A DNA stretch of 64,000 nucleotides from Actinomycetota bacterium (GTDB lineage Bacteria > Actinomycetota > Coriobacteriia > Anaerosomatales > Anaerosomataceae). The translations under genes and the position numbers were made by a program. The stretch spans positions 1 to 64,000 of the forward strand of contig SBEH01000003.1 in the NCBI GenBank assembly GCA_009668945.1. Direction: 5' to 3'. Numbering within the stretch: position 1 is the first letter of the stretch; each line of letters opens with the position of its first letter. Of this stretch, positions 37,089 through 46,298 are shown piece by piece. Below the pieces are notes generated by a model. That model searched no databases and was not told the origin of the DNA. It worked only from the letters and a program-made list of their open reading frames with translations.

Positions 37089-37173
37089 CGCATCGCCGGA
37101 TGACAGCCTCGGCGCAGATGCGACGAGGTACGGTCATCTGACGCACGCAGCCGCCGACCGGGACGCAGGAACC

Positions 37174-38133
37174 GTGGACAAGCCCGAACTGCTCTCGATC
37201 CTCATCGTCACCTACAACGCCGCCGACGTACTCCCCGGCTGTCTCGACTCGCTGCTCGCGAACGCACCCGGGTGCGAGTACGAGGTGTTGTGCGCCGACA
37301 ACGCGTCGACCGACGCCACGCTCGAGCTAGTGCGCGAGCGCTACCCCTGGGTACGGCTGGTGGAGGGCGAGGGCAATCTCGGCTTCGCCGCAGGCAACCT
37401 GCTCGCGGCCGAACAGGCCGGCGGCGACGTGCTCCTGCTGCTCAACCCCGACACGGTCGTCCTCCCGGGCGCTATCGATGTCCTCGCAGGCGCACTGCTC
37501 GCCGACGACCGCCGCTGGATCGCAGGGGCCTGCCTGACGGGTGCCGACGGCTCGCCCGCGACCTCATGGGGCGACTTCCCGACGGTAGGGTGGGCCCTCG
37601 CGAATATGGCGCCGTGGCATGGCGCGGGTCTGCGCGTGCGCTCGCGCGTGCGCATGGACGGAACCTGCGCGGGGCTTCACGCGCCGACATCCGTCGATTG
37701 GGTCTCGGGTGCTGCGCTCGCTATCAGGCGGTCGGCATGGGACGCACTCGGGGGCATGGATCCCGGCTTCTTCCTCTACTACGAAGAGACCGACCTCTGC
37801 GCCCGGGCCAAGGTCGCGGGGGGCGAGGTCGTGACGGTTCCCGAGGCGCGCATCGTGCACCTTGAGGGCGCGGTCGTAGGCACCCAGAGTGTGCGCCAGT
37901 ACGTGTGGTCCACACGAAGCCTCATACGCTTCCTGCGACGCAACCGCGGCAGCATCCAGGCCGCATTCGTGCGCCACTGGATCCTCGATACGAACCTCAC
38001 GCTGTGGCTGGCGTCTGTGATCGCCGGGCCGTTCAGCCCGCGGCTGCGCGAGCGTCGCGCCCGGTACTCGGCGCTCATTCGCGTCGGTCTCGGCATGCGC
38101 ACCGCCTACGACCCTCCGGCGATGGCCGGATGA
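37174..38133 (+). CDS. Glycosyltransferase, GT2 family (rhamnosyltransferase-like)
   Basis: 319 aa. Starts LLSILIVTYNAADVLPGCLDSLL, with CADNASTDATLE, GEGNLGFAAGNN-like GNL motif, LLLLNPDTVVLPGA as the metal site, and DWVSGAALAIRR followed by FFLYYEETDLCARAK. This order is typical of GT2 enzymes of the WbbL/rhamnosyltransferase type. The dTDP-rhamnose operon just downstream could provide its donor. GTG 37174 begins right before the conserved strand; an open frame continuing far upstream is antisense to the GT4 gene and is not coding. Confidence 0.86.
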   Translation: MDKPELLSILIVTYNAADVLPGCLDSLLANAPGCEYEVLCADNASTDATLELVRERYPWVRLVEGEGNLGFAAGNLLAAEQAGGDVLLLLNPDTVVLPGAIDVLAGALLADDRRWIAGACLTGADGSPATSWGDFPTVGWALANMAPWHGAGLRVRSRVRMDGTCAGLHAPTSVDWVSGAALAIRRSAWDALGGMDPGFFLYYEETDLCARAKVAGGEVVTVPEARIVHLEGAVVGTQSVRQYVWSTRSLIRFLRRNRGSIQAAFVRHWILDTNLTLWLASVIAGPFSPRLRERRARYSALIRVGLGMRTAYDPPAMAG

Positions 38134-39095
38134 ACACGCCGCTAGACATGCGCTTCGCCGACGCTGCGCCGGCCGTCTCCATCGTGACGGCGGCCTACAA
38201 TGCGTCGGCCACGCTCGCCGAAACCGTAGAGTCGGTGCTCGCCCAGACCGACGGCGACTGGGAGTTCGTGATCGTCGATGACGGCTCGACCGACGCTACG
38301 CTCGCCATTGCCGAGCGGTTCGCGAGCACGGACACGCGCGTGCGCGTGATCTCGCAGGCCAACGCGGGCACAGCGGCCGCCCGCAACGCTGGCGTACGCG
38401 CCTCGCATGCACCCTGGCTCGTCATGCTCGACTCCGACGACTTGCTGGCACCGGAGTTCATCTCACGCATGTCCGCCTTCCGCGTGGAGCATCCCGGCTT
38501 CGACATCTACTCCGCGAACGGCGAGCTGTTGCTCCCCAACGGCCGGCGGATGCCCCTGGTGCCGGGCGCCGGTCAGGATCGCGTCCACTCGGTAGCGGTC
38601 AGCGAGCAGCTGTGGGAGAGCCTGGTGCCGGGCACGAGTGTCGCGCGGCGCGAGGTCTTCGAGCGCTGCGGCGGCTACCGCGCCGTCTACTCGGAGGACT
38701 ACGACTTCTGGTTGCGAGCGCTCATCCTCGGCGCGCGACAGATCCAGAATCCGGAGCGGCTGTGGCTGTACCGCCGGCAGGCTGGCAGTAAGACCAGAGC
38801 GCTCGTGCGGGAGGCGGAGAGCATTCTCGCGATTCTAAACGATGCGCGAGAGATGCCCGAGCTGACCGACGAGGAGCGTGCCGAGTGCGACCGGTCGATC
38901 GCGTTCGCTCATGCCCGCGTGAATCGCCGCGAGCTCGAGGAGGCGCTGCTTGACGGGAAGTACGCCGGAGCGCGTGGGGCGTACGTGCGGGCGCGCGGCG
39001 CGTTCCCGGACCGCAGGAAGTACTCGGTCGGGCTTGCACTCATGATGCTGAGTCCGCGGCTGTACGCGCGCGTGAAGGCGCGCCGGATGGTCTAG
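38130..39095 (+). CDS. Glycosyltransferase, GT2 family
   Basis: 321 aa. SIVTAAYNASATLAETVESVL, VIVDDGSTDAT, NAGTAAARNAGV and MLDSDDLL give a complete GT-A core in the first 130 residues. SEDYDFWLRAL (near 200) is the usual acceptor-loop ED motif. A C-terminal helical region of about 80 residues follows, with a basic end. The ATG overlaps the preceding stop (ATGA), so both GT2 enzymes are co-translated. Donor and acceptor unknown. Confidence 0.87.
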   Translation: MNTPLDMRFADAAPAVSIVTAAYNASATLAETVESVLAQTDGDWEFVIVDDGSTDATLAIAERFASTDTRVRVISQANAGTAAARNAGVRASHAPWLVMLDSDDLLAPEFISRMSAFRVEHPGFDIYSANGELLLPNGRRMPLVPGAGQDRVHSVAVSEQLWESLVPGTSVARREVFERCGGYRAVYSEDYDFWLRALILGARQIQNPERLWLYRRQAGSKTRALVREAESILAILNDAREMPELTDEERAECDRSIAFAHARVNRRELEEALLDGKYAGARGAYVRARGAFPDRRKYSVGLALMMLSPRLYARVKARRMV

Positions 39096-39156
39096 CGCGC
39101 CGGGCGTGCGGACACCGTCCCGTTGACTGCCCGCCGTGCCCGAATGAGCCTGGCAC

Positions 39157-39165
39157 TGCTACCAT
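39157..39165 (+). promoter_or_regulatory. Extended -10 element before rfbB
   Basis: TG-C-TACCAT ends 52 bases before the rfbB ATG. A TTGACT at 39123-39128 lies too far (31 bases) to serve as its -35 box. Confidence 0.4.
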
Positions 39166-39217
39166 TGGGTGGCTCGATTCAGGCGTCGCGACCGGTCTGC
39201 CGAGGGGACATGCGCGG

Positions 39218-40303
39218 ATGAAGCTGCTCGTCACCGGAGGATGCGGGTTCATAGGCACGAACCTGGTGCGCCACGCAGTGCTCGAGTGCGGCCACTCGGT
39301 CGCCAACGTCGATCTGCTCACGTACGCGGGCAACCGTCACTCGCTGGCGGACCTCGAGGGCGACGCGCGCTACGAGCTCGTGGTGGCCGACATCTGCGAT
39401 GCCGAGGCGATGGCAGAAGTCTTCGAGCGCGTGTCACCCGACGGCGTGCTCCATCTTGCCGCGGAGTCGCATGTCGACCGCTCGATCGACGGGCCTGGCG
39501 TCTTCGTTCACACGAACGTCATGGGGACGTACACGCTGCTTGAGGCGGCGCTTGGGTACTGGCGGTCTCTCGAACCTGCCCGGGCCGAGGCATTCCGCTT
39601 CGTCCATGTCTCCACCGACGAGGTGTACGGCAGTCTGGGTCCGGACGATGCGCCGTTCACCGAGGACAGCCCGTACGACCCGCACTCCCCCTACGCAGCG
39701 AGCAAAGCGGCCTCAGACCATCTTGCGCGCGCATGGCACGACACCTACGGGCTGCCCGTGGTCGTCACGAACTGCTCGAACAACTACGGGCCGTTCCAGT
39801 TCCCGGAGAAGCTCATCCCGGTTGTCGTGCTCAAGGCGCTCGCCGGCGAGGCGATTCCGGTCTACGGCGCCGGCGAGAACGTCCGCGACTGGCTCTATGT
39901 GGAGGACCACGCTCGCGCGCTCTTGCGCGTGCTGAAGGCAGGCGTGCCCGGGCGGACCTACAACATCGGCGGCTCGAACGAGATGCGCAACATAGACCTC
40001 GTGCGGATGGTGTGCTCGATCCTCGACGAGGTCGCACCATCGGCCGACGGAAGCCCGCATGCGGAACGCATCACATTCGTGCCCGATCGGCCCGGTCACG
40101 ACCTGCGGTACGCGATCGATGCATCGCGCATCGGCGCGGAGATCGGCTGGTCGCCGACCGCCGATCCCGCGGGCGCTCTTCGCGACACTGTGCGCTGGTA
40201 CGTCGACAATCGCGCCTGGTGGGAGCGTATCCTGGCAGGGGAGTACCGGCTCGAGCGGATCGGTCTCGGCTCCACATTCGCCGAAGAGGGGGATGGCTCG
40301 TGA
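39218..40303 (+). CDS. rfbB: dTDP-glucose 4,6-dehydratase
   Basis: Second enzyme of dTDP-L-rhamnose synthesis: dTDP-glucose to dTDP-4-keto-6-deoxyglucose. 361 aa with [14 protein letters not shown] at the N-terminus, [22 protein letters not shown] (catalytic Thr-Asp-Glu) and [11 protein letters not shown] as Tyr-Lys, then [17 protein letters not shown]. All are diagnostic of RmlB rather than a generic SDR. GAGGGG at 39202-39207 sets the ATG. Stop overlaps the rfbA GTG start. First gene of a tight rfbB-A-C-D operon. Confidence 0.95.
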   Translation: MKLLVTGGCGFIGTNLVRHAVLECGHSVANVDLLTYAGNRHSLADLEGDARYELVVADICDAEAMAEVFERVSPDGVLHLAAESHVDRSIDGPGVFVHTNVMGTYTLLEAALGYWRSLEPARAEAFRFVHVSTDEVYGSLGPDDAPFTEDSPYDPHSPYAASKAASDHLARAWHDTYGLPVVVTNCSNNYGPFQFPEKLIPVVVLKALAGEAIPVYGAGENVRDWLYVEDHARALLRVLKAGVPGRTYNIGGSNEMRNIDLVRMVCSILDEVAPSADGSPHAERITFVPDRPGHDLRYAIDASRIGAEIGWSPTADPAGALRDTVRWYVDNRAWWERILAGEYRLERIGLGSTFAEEGDGS

Positions 40304-41160
40304 AGGGCATAGTGCTTGCCGGCGGTGCGGGCACGCGGCTGCATCCGATCACGCTGGCCACGTCCAAACAGCTGCTGCCGGTCTACGACAAGCCGATGAT
40401 CTACTACCCGCTGTCCGTGCTCATGCTGGCCGGAATCCGTGAAGTCCTCATCGTCACCACCCCGACCGACCAGGCGGCGTTCATGCGTGTGCTTGGCGAC
40501 GGATCTCAGTGGGGCATCGAGCTCACCTATGCTGTCCAGCCCGCGCCCGAAGGGTTGGCACAGGCGTTCCTTATCGGCGAGGCGTTCCTTGGCGGGGAGT
40601 CCGCGTGCCTTGTGCTCGGCGACAACATCTTCTACGGCACCGGCATGGTGAAGATGCTCCAGGGCGCGCGCGACGAGGCAGCGAAGGGCGGCGCGGTTGT
40701 CTTCGGCTACAAGGTGCGCGATCCGGAGCGCTACGGCGTCGTCGAGTTCGACGATGCTGGCACGGCGCTTTCGATCGAGGAGAAGCCCGCGTCGCCGAAG
40801 TCGCAGTACGCGGTGACCGGCCTGTACTTCTACGACGGTCGCGTGTGCGAGATGGCCAGGCACGTCAAGCCTTCGGCGAGAGGCGAACTGGAGATCACCA
40901 GCCTCAACAACCTCTACCTCGAAGACGGCAGTCTGCGGGTGAAGGTGATGAGTCGCGGTATGGCGTGGCTGGATACCGGTACGCCCGAGTCGCTGCAGGA
41001 TGCGGGCTCGTTCGTGCAGACGATCGAGAAGCGGCAGGGCCAGAAGGTGGCGTGTCTCGAGGAGATCGCCTGGCGTATGGGCTTCATCAGCCGCGAGAAG
41101 ATGCGAGAGGCGGCCCAGGGCGCCTCGTCCGACTACTACAGGTACCTGCTCGATATCTAA
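40300..41160 (+). CDS. rfbA: Glucose-1-phosphate thymidylyltransferase
   Basis: First enzyme of dTDP-rhamnose synthesis. 286 aa. [39 protein letters not shown] and [20 protein letters not shown] are the standard RmlA signatures. The GTG start at 40300 overlaps the rfbB stop. AAGGAG at 41159-41164, spanning its stop, is the ribosome site of the next gene. Confidence 0.95.
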   Translation: MKGIVLAGGAGTRLHPITLATSKQLLPVYDKPMIYYPLSVLMLAGIREVLIVTTPTDQAAFMRVLGDGSQWGIELTYAVQPAPEGLAQAFLIGEAFLGGESACLVLGDNIFYGTGMVKMLQGARDEAAKGGAVVFGYKVRDPERYGVVEFDDAGTALSIEEKPASPKSQYAVTGLYFYDGRVCEMARHVKPSARGELEITSLNNLYLEDGSLRVKVMSRGMAWLDTGTPESLQDAGSFVQTIEKRQGQKVACLEEIAWRMGFISREKMREAAQGASSDYYRYLLDI

Positions 41161-41170
41161 GGAGCCGGCG

Positions 41171-41626
41171 ATGATCGACGGGGTGAAGGTAAAGGAGCTG
41201 ATGGTGCGCCCAGACGAGCGCGGACTGCTCATGGAGATGTGGCGCAGCGACGATCCGGACTTCGAGAAGTTCGGGCAATGCTACGTGACAATGGTCTACC
41301 CGGGCGTTGTGAAGGCCTGGCACTACCACAAGAAGCAGACCGACCATTTCGTCTGCGTTTCCGGGATGGCGAAGGTCGTGCTCCACGACCGCCGCGAGGG
41401 GTCGTCCACGTTCGGCGAGACGAATGAGTTCGTCATCGGCTGGCAGCGCCAGCGCATGGTCATCATCCCGCCGGGCGTCTACCACGGATTCACACCGGTC
41501 GGCGTCGAGGCAGCTACGATCGTGAACATCCCGACCGAGGTCTACGTCTACGACGATCCCGACGAGTTCCGCAAGCCGTTCGACGACCCGCAGATCGGCT
41601 ATGACTGGAGCGTGAAGAGCGGGTGA
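41171..41626 (+). CDS. rfbC: dTDP-4-dehydrorhamnose 3,5-epimerase family cupin (short form)
   Basis: 151 aa, shorter than the classical RmlC of about 180. The cupin core has WHYHKKQTDHFVCVSG, where the first His would be the catalytic base, and IPPGVYHGF. The classical RGLHxQ motif is replaced by the KAWHYH variant, so this is a divergent subgroup. Position between rfbA and rfbD makes the epimerase role of dTDP-rhamnose synthesis the best reading. ATG 41171 has AAGGAG upstream; GTGA overlap to rfbD. Confidence 0.85.
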   Translation: MIDGVKVKELMVRPDERGLLMEMWRSDDPDFEKFGQCYVTMVYPGVVKAWHYHKKQTDHFVCVSGMAKVVLHDRREGSSTFGETNEFVIGWQRQRMVIIPPGVYHGFTPVGVEAATIVNIPTEVYVYDDPDEFRKPFDDPQIGYDWSVKSG

Positions 41627-42501
41627 CCCGCTTTCTCATCGCCGGTGCCGGGGGCATGTTCGGCACCGCCCTGCAGCGCGTGTGCCGCGAGCGGGGGGCC
41701 GGCTTCGACGCGCCGCCTGAAGGCGAGTTCGACATCACCGACCGCGCTGTCGTCGCGTTGCGGACGCGCCAGTTCTTCGCGCGATTGGCCCCTGGAGAGC
41801 GCGGGGTGCTGGTCAACGCTGCGGCGTTCACGAACGTGGAACGCGCGGAAGAGGAGCGCGACCTGGCGGCACTGGTGAACGCTCACGGCGCCTTTCTGCT
41901 TGCCGAGGCCGCACGCGAGGTCGGCCTCGGCTTCGTGCACGTCTCGACCGACTTCGTGTTCGACGGCCGCAAGCACGGTGCGTACTCGGAGGAGGACATA
42001 CCGAACCCGCTCTCCATGTACGGCATCACCAAGTTGGCGGGGGAGTATGCGGTCGCGCGCGAGCTTCCGGACGCGCTCATCGTGCGTACCGCATGGGTCT
42101 TCGGCGAGGGCGGCGTGAACTTCCCCACCAAGATCCTCGATCTGGCATCGCGGCAGTCAGCACTACGGGTCGTGACCGACGAGGTTGGTTCGCCTACGTA
42201 CACGGCTGACCTTGCTGCCGGGATTGTCGCGCTGGTCGAGGCGGGCGCTACCGGCATCTATCACCTCACGGGATCCGGTTCGTGCAGCCGCTACGATTTC
42301 GCGGCCGAGGTGCTTCGGCTGGCGGGCTCGGCCGCCACGCTCGAAACGGCGTCTGCTGCCGACTTCCCGACGAAGGCCGCCCGCCCAGCGAACTCCGTCC
42401 TCGACTGCTCGAAGGCTGCGGCGCTCGGCGTGACGATGCCGCCGTGGCAAGACGGGCTCGCGCGGTTCATGTCGGCACGCGCGGCGAGCGTGGAGGGCTG
42501 A
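41623..42501 (+). CDS. rfbD: dTDP-4-dehydrorhamnose reductase
   Basis: Last step of dTDP-L-rhamnose synthesis. 292 aa SDR of the RmlD type: FLIAGAGGMFGTAL cofactor loop, NAAAFTNVERAEE, STDFVFDG, MYGITKLAGE as Tyr-Lys, and RTAWVFGEGG with NFPTKIL. GTG start overlaps the rfbC stop. The stop TGA at 42499-42501 is followed after three bases by the unusual CTG start of a glycosyltransferase. Confidence 0.94.
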   Translation: MTRFLIAGAGGMFGTALQRVCRERGAGFDAPPEGEFDITDRAVVALRTRQFFARLAPGERGVLVNAAAFTNVERAEEERDLAALVNAHGAFLLAEAAREVGLGFVHVSTDFVFDGRKHGAYSEEDIPNPLSMYGITKLAGEYAVARELPDALIVRTAWVFGEGGVNFPTKILDLASRQSALRVVTDEVGSPTYTADLAAGIVALVEAGATGIYHLTGSGSCSRYDFAAEVLRLAGSAATLETASAADFPTKAARPANSVLDCSKAAALGVTMPPWQDGLARFMSARAASVEG

Positions 42502-42504
42502 GCC

Positions 42505-43671
42505 CTGGCCACGATCGGCATCGACGTCACCGCCCTCGGCACGAGCGCGTCCGGCGGCATCGGCGTTTCGCAGTACGCGACGATGCGTGCGCTCGCGCGG
42601 GCGGGCTCGGGCCACGGGTTCGTGATGTACGGGACCGCCCGGCCGCTCGCGCCGTTCACGGACCGCCCCGTGAATCTTCGGTGGCCGATGCGGCTCGGCA
42701 CGGGCGTGCTCGCGAAATCGAACATCGCCTGGATGCAGACGGGCGTGAACCGGATGCTGGCAGCCGACGGGGTCGATCTGTTCTGGAGTCCGCGTCATCT
42801 CCTCCCGTTCCGCGCACGGGGCATCGCCAAGGTGGCGACTGTCCAGGACTTCTGGCACCTTCACTACCCCGAGCAGCAGCCGCGGCTGAACCGAACGGCG
42901 AACCGGGTGCTCATCAAGCGCATCCTGAAGATGGCGGACCACATCGTCACCACTTCTCAGGCAACCGCCGACGATGCCGTCGAGCACTATCGCGTCGCGC
43001 CCGAGAGGATCACGGTGGTCCCCCTCGGCGTTGATTCGACCGTGTTCAGACGGCTTAGCGGAGCCGAGATCGCGTCGTTCCTGGACCGCTACCGCATCCC
43101 CGGCCGGTTCGTGCTTGCGATGGACGTGTACAACCCGCGCAAGAACTTCGCGAGCGTGTTGGAGGCGTTCGCGCGTCTTCCGGAGGACTTGCGCGCGTCG
43201 CTCCAGATCATTGGGCTCGGCAAGCCGCGGCGGACTGCCGGTGAGGTTGATCCGCGGGCGATCGCCGAACGGCTCGGCGTGCTGGATCGGCTGGTGCTTC
43301 CGGGCGATGCGCCCATCGACGACCTCGTCGGCCTGTACTCGGGTGCCGAGGCGTTCCTGTACCCTTCCGCGTACGAGGGGTTCGGCATGCCGGTGCTGGA
43401 AGCGATGGCCTGCGGATGCCCCGTCATCACTTCGAACGTCTCCTCGCTGCCGGAGGTGGCTGGCGGAGCCGCCCTGCTAGTGGATCCGATCGACGCAGAG
43501 GCCATCAGCGGCGCGCTCGTATCGGTCACCCGCGATGCGACGCTCAGGGGACGGCTGGTCCAGGCGGGCGGTCAGCGTGCAGCGGGCCTCACGTGGGAGG
43601 CGACCGCCGCCGGGATGCTCGCTGTCTTCGAGGGGGTTCTGGCGGACCGGCAGCGGAAGGGCGGGGCATAG
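42505..43671 (+). CDS. Glycosyltransferase, GT4 (group 1) family, probable CTG start
   Basis: 388 aa. TIGIDVTALG...GGIGVSQYA is the N-terminal strand and glycine loop, VQDFWHLHYP lies mid-domain, and the donor site has YPSAYEGFGMPVLEAMACGCP (ExxG type). The in-frame stop at 42499-42501 leaves no ATG, GTG or TTG before ATG 42583, and that ATG would remove the first strand and the GGIG loop. A CTG at 42505 with GGAGGG at 42492-42497 and a 7-base spacer fits. Follows rfbD directly and is coupled to another GT4, so a rhamnosyl transfer is plausible. Confidence 0.86.
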   Translation: MATIGIDVTALGTSASGGIGVSQYATMRALARAGSGHGFVMYGTARPLAPFTDRPVNLRWPMRLGTGVLAKSNIAWMQTGVNRMLAADGVDLFWSPRHLLPFRARGIAKVATVQDFWHLHYPEQQPRLNRTANRVLIKRILKMADHIVTTSQATADDAVEHYRVAPERITVVPLGVDSTVFRRLSGAEIASFLDRYRIPGRFVLAMDVYNPRKNFASVLEAFARLPEDLRASLQIIGLGKPRRTAGEVDPRAIAERLGVLDRLVLPGDAPIDDLVGLYSGAEAFLYPSAYEGFGMPVLEAMACGCPVITSNVSSLPEVAGGAALLVDPIDAEAISGALVSVTRDATLRGRLVQAGGQRAAGLTWEATAAGMLAVFEGVLADRQRKGGA

Positions 43672-44735
43672 TGCGCGTGCTGCTCGACTGCCGGATGGCG
43701 ACCTGGAGCGGTATCGGCCGCTACTGCCAGGGGCTCGTTCGCGCACTTGCGGAGCAGCCGGACTTCGAACTCGTGCAGATGGTCGCAGCGGGTAGTGCGC
43801 CGCCGGTGCCTGACGCGGACGCGGTAGAGGCACGGCGCCACCCGTTCGGCATCTCCGGCGCGCTCGAGTTCGGGAGCATCGCCCGGCGAACCGCACCCGA
43901 CGTCGTGCACGCGCTCCACTTTCCGACACCGCTTCCGGCCATGCACCCGCTCGTGGTCACGATGCAGGACCTCACGCCGCTTGCGGTGCCTGGGGTCATG
44001 CCGACTGCAGTGAAGCGCGCGGCGTACCGCTGGTGGACGGGTCGCGCAGCGCGGATCGCCGACAGTCTCATCACGCCCTCGGAGTACTCGGCACGCGATC
44101 TCGAACGCTTCTTCCCGGGCTCTGCGGCCCGGGCGCGCGCGATTCCTCTGGCTGCCGACGACTTCACCGGGGGACCGACCGGGAGTCTGCCGGCGTGGCT
44201 TGAAGGCCGGCGCTACATCCTATCGATGGGCAACACCAAGCCGCACAAGGACCTGCCGACGCTCATCAAGGCGTTCGCGGCGCTTTCCGACGACTCGCTG
44301 CTGCTGGTGCTCGCGGGCACGGATCCTGGTGACTACGCGGCATCCGTACTTGCGGGCGATTCGGCGGCGGCGCGCGTGCGCTTCACCGGGCGCGTCACTG
44401 ATGACGCCCTCCGCGCCCTGTACGCGGGCGCCGTGCTGTTCGCGTATCCCTCGCTCTACGAGGGCTTCGGCCTGCCACCGCTCGAGGCGATGGCTCTTGG
44501 CACGCCGGTGGTCGTCGCTGGCGCCGCCTCGGTGCTGGAGGTGGTCGGCGATGCGGCGCTGGTGGTCGCACCAGGCGAGGTCTTCGCGTTCAAGGACGCC
44601 ATGGAGCGCGTGATCGGCGACTCCGGTCTGTCGGCTGACCTGGTCGCTCGTGGCCATGCGCGTGCGCGCGAACTCACCTGGGCGCATGCCGCCAAGCAGA
44701 CGGTACAGGTCTATCGCGAGGTTCTCGGTCGCTGA
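43671..44735 (+). CDS. Glycosyltransferase, GT4 (group 1) family
   Basis: 354 aa. RVLLDCRMATWSGIGRYCQGL is the glycine loop region, LHFPTPLP and TMQDLTPL lie in the acceptor domain, and MGNTKPHKDLPTLI, RFTGRVTDD and YPSLYEGFGLPPLEAMALG make the donor domain. It resembles the gene before it and may be an old duplicate. The GTG start shares one base with the preceding TAG stop. Last gene of the rfbBACD transcript. Confidence 0.88.
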   Translation: MRVLLDCRMATWSGIGRYCQGLVRALAEQPDFELVQMVAAGSAPPVPDADAVEARRHPFGISGALEFGSIARRTAPDVVHALHFPTPLPAMHPLVVTMQDLTPLAVPGVMPTAVKRAAYRWWTGRAARIADSLITPSEYSARDLERFFPGSAARARAIPLAADDFTGGPTGSLPAWLEGRRYILSMGNTKPHKDLPTLIKAFAALSDDSLLLVLAGTDPGDYAASVLAGDSAAARVRFTGRVTDDALRALYAGAVLFAYPSLYEGFGLPPLEAMALGTPVVVAGAASVLEVVGDAALVVAPGEVFAFKDAMERVIGDSGLSADLVARGHARARELTWAHAAKQTVQVYREVLGR

Positions 44736-44864
44736 TTCTGGCGGATCTGTGCCCAGCTGCCGTTTCCGTGCCGTGATTCCGCCGGCGCGCCCGATAGGGC
44801 AGAATGTGGGGGCGGAGCAATCGTCCCGCCTGCGTCGGGTACGGCCATTCGGGAGTGATCACTC

Positions 44865-46277
44865 ATGTGCGCAGCACCTGCCCAGATCCGCTTCGGCACT
44901 GACGGCTGGCGAGCCGTCATCGGTGATGACTTCACCTACGCCAATCTGCGCCGGGTCGCCGACGCAGCCGGGCGTGTCTTCGCGGCGGATGACCCCGGCG
45001 GGCTTGTGATCGTCGGGCACGACACCCGTTTCGAGGCGGGCAGCTTCGCACGCGCCGCCGCCGAGGTGCTCGCGTCGCACGGACTGCGAGTGAAGCTCAC
45101 GGACCGCTACCTGCCCACGCCTGCACTCTGCTGGTCGGTGGCGCACGATGAAGAAGCGGTAGGCGGCGTGATGCTCACCGCCAGCCACAACCCGGCACCG
45201 TACCTCGGCTTCAAACTCCGCATGGCCGACGGCGGTGCGAGTCCTGTCGAGTTCACCGACCGTGTGGAAGCGCAGCTCGCGCTCGAGCCGCCCGAGGCGG
45301 ACGCGGCGGCCGCAGCGAAAGTGGAGACGGTGGACCTCGTGGATCCGTACCTCGAGGCGCTCAAGAGGATGGTCGACGGCGAAGTGATTGCTGCCGCGGG
45401 ACTGCGAGTGGCGGTCGACCCGCTGTACGGCGCCGGACAGACCTACCTGGCGGAGACGCTTCGCTCCTTCGGCGTGGAAGTGACCGAGCTGCACGGCGAG
45501 CGCAACCCCGGCTTCGGGGGATTGCATCCCGAGCCGATCCCTCCGCACATCGATGAGGTGCGGGCATACGTGCGCGACCGCGGACTCGACGCCGCTTTCA
45601 TCACAGACGGCGACGCCGACCGGATAGGTGCGTCGGACCGCCTCGGCAACTTCGTGAACCCGCACCGCATCATCGCGCTCGTGGCGCGCCACCTCATCGA
45701 GGACCGCGGCATGAGCGGCCGGATCGTGAAGACGCTCTCCACTAGCGTGCTCGTCGACCGTCTTGGCGCGCATCTCGGTTCGGAAGTGACGACGACGCCG
45801 GTCGGCTTCAAGTGGATCTACGGCGAGATGGTCAAAGGTGACGTGCTCCTCGGCGGCGAGGAGAGCGGCGGAATCGGCATCCCGAGCCACGTTCGCGAAC
45901 GCGATGGTCTGCTCATGGCTCTGCTGCTGGCCGAGATGATGGGTCACCGGAAGATGGGTCTCGGCGAGCTTGTGGATGATCTGCTCGCCGTCACAGGTCC
46001 TATGGAGTACAACCGCATCGATCTCAAGCTTCAGCCGGCGGTCAGGGACGCGTTCGTCGCCGCGATGCCCGCGCTCGCACCGGCCGATATCGCCGGCTTT
46101 GCGGTACGCGAGATCATCCGTGCCGACGGCATCAAGTTTCTGCTGCCGGACGATGCGTGGCTCCTGTTGCGCACCTCGGGCACCGAGCCGCTCGTCCGCA
46201 TCTACGCCGAGGCGTCCAACTCGAGCGTCGTCGACGATCTGCTCGCCGCAGGTCGCGCGCTTGTCACCGGCTCTTAG
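44865..46277 (+). CDS. Phosphohexomutase (phosphoglucomutase/phosphomannomutase family)
   Basis: Interconverts hexose 6- and 1-phosphates, feeding rfbA, rfbF or manC. 470 aa with the four-domain alpha-D-phosphohexomutase layout: FGTDGWR at residue 10, the phosphoserine loop TASHNP at 105-110, metal loop DGDADR, sugar loop GEESGG and phosphate loop RTSGTEP. Gluco- or manno-preference cannot be decided. A 129-base gap with no clear promoter motif precedes it; GGGAG lies about 9 bases before the ATG. Confidence 0.93.
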   Translation: MCAAPAQIRFGTDGWRAVIGDDFTYANLRRVADAAGRVFAADDPGGLVIVGHDTRFEAGSFARAAAEVLASHGLRVKLTDRYLPTPALCWSVAHDEEAVGGVMLTASHNPAPYLGFKLRMADGGASPVEFTDRVEAQLALEPPEADAAAAAKVETVDLVDPYLEALKRMVDGEVIAAAGLRVAVDPLYGAGQTYLAETLRSFGVEVTELHGERNPGFGGLHPEPIPPHIDEVRAYVRDRGLDAAFITDGDADRIGASDRLGNFVNPHRIIALVARHLIEDRGMSGRIVKTLSTSVLVDRLGAHLGSEVTTTPVGFKWIYGEMVKGDVLLGGEESGGIGIPSHVRERDGLLMALLLAEMMGHRKMGLGELVDDLLAVTGPMEYNRIDLKLQPAVRDAFVAAMPALAPADIAGFAVREIIRADGIKFLLPDDAWLLLRTSGTEPLVRIYAEASNSSVVDDLLAAGRALVTGS

Positions 46278-46298
46278 ACGAAGGGCACGCACCCGCCT

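Noticed and set aside
36004-37173. Long open plus-strand frame upstream of the GT2 gene at 37174
   Set aside because: It is antisense to the well-supported GT4 gene on the minus strand and shows no protein motif; the GT2 motifs begin only at 37174.
39123-39128. TTGACT as a -35 box for rfbB
   Set aside because: 31 bases separate it from the -10 candidate at 39160, too far for a normal promoter.
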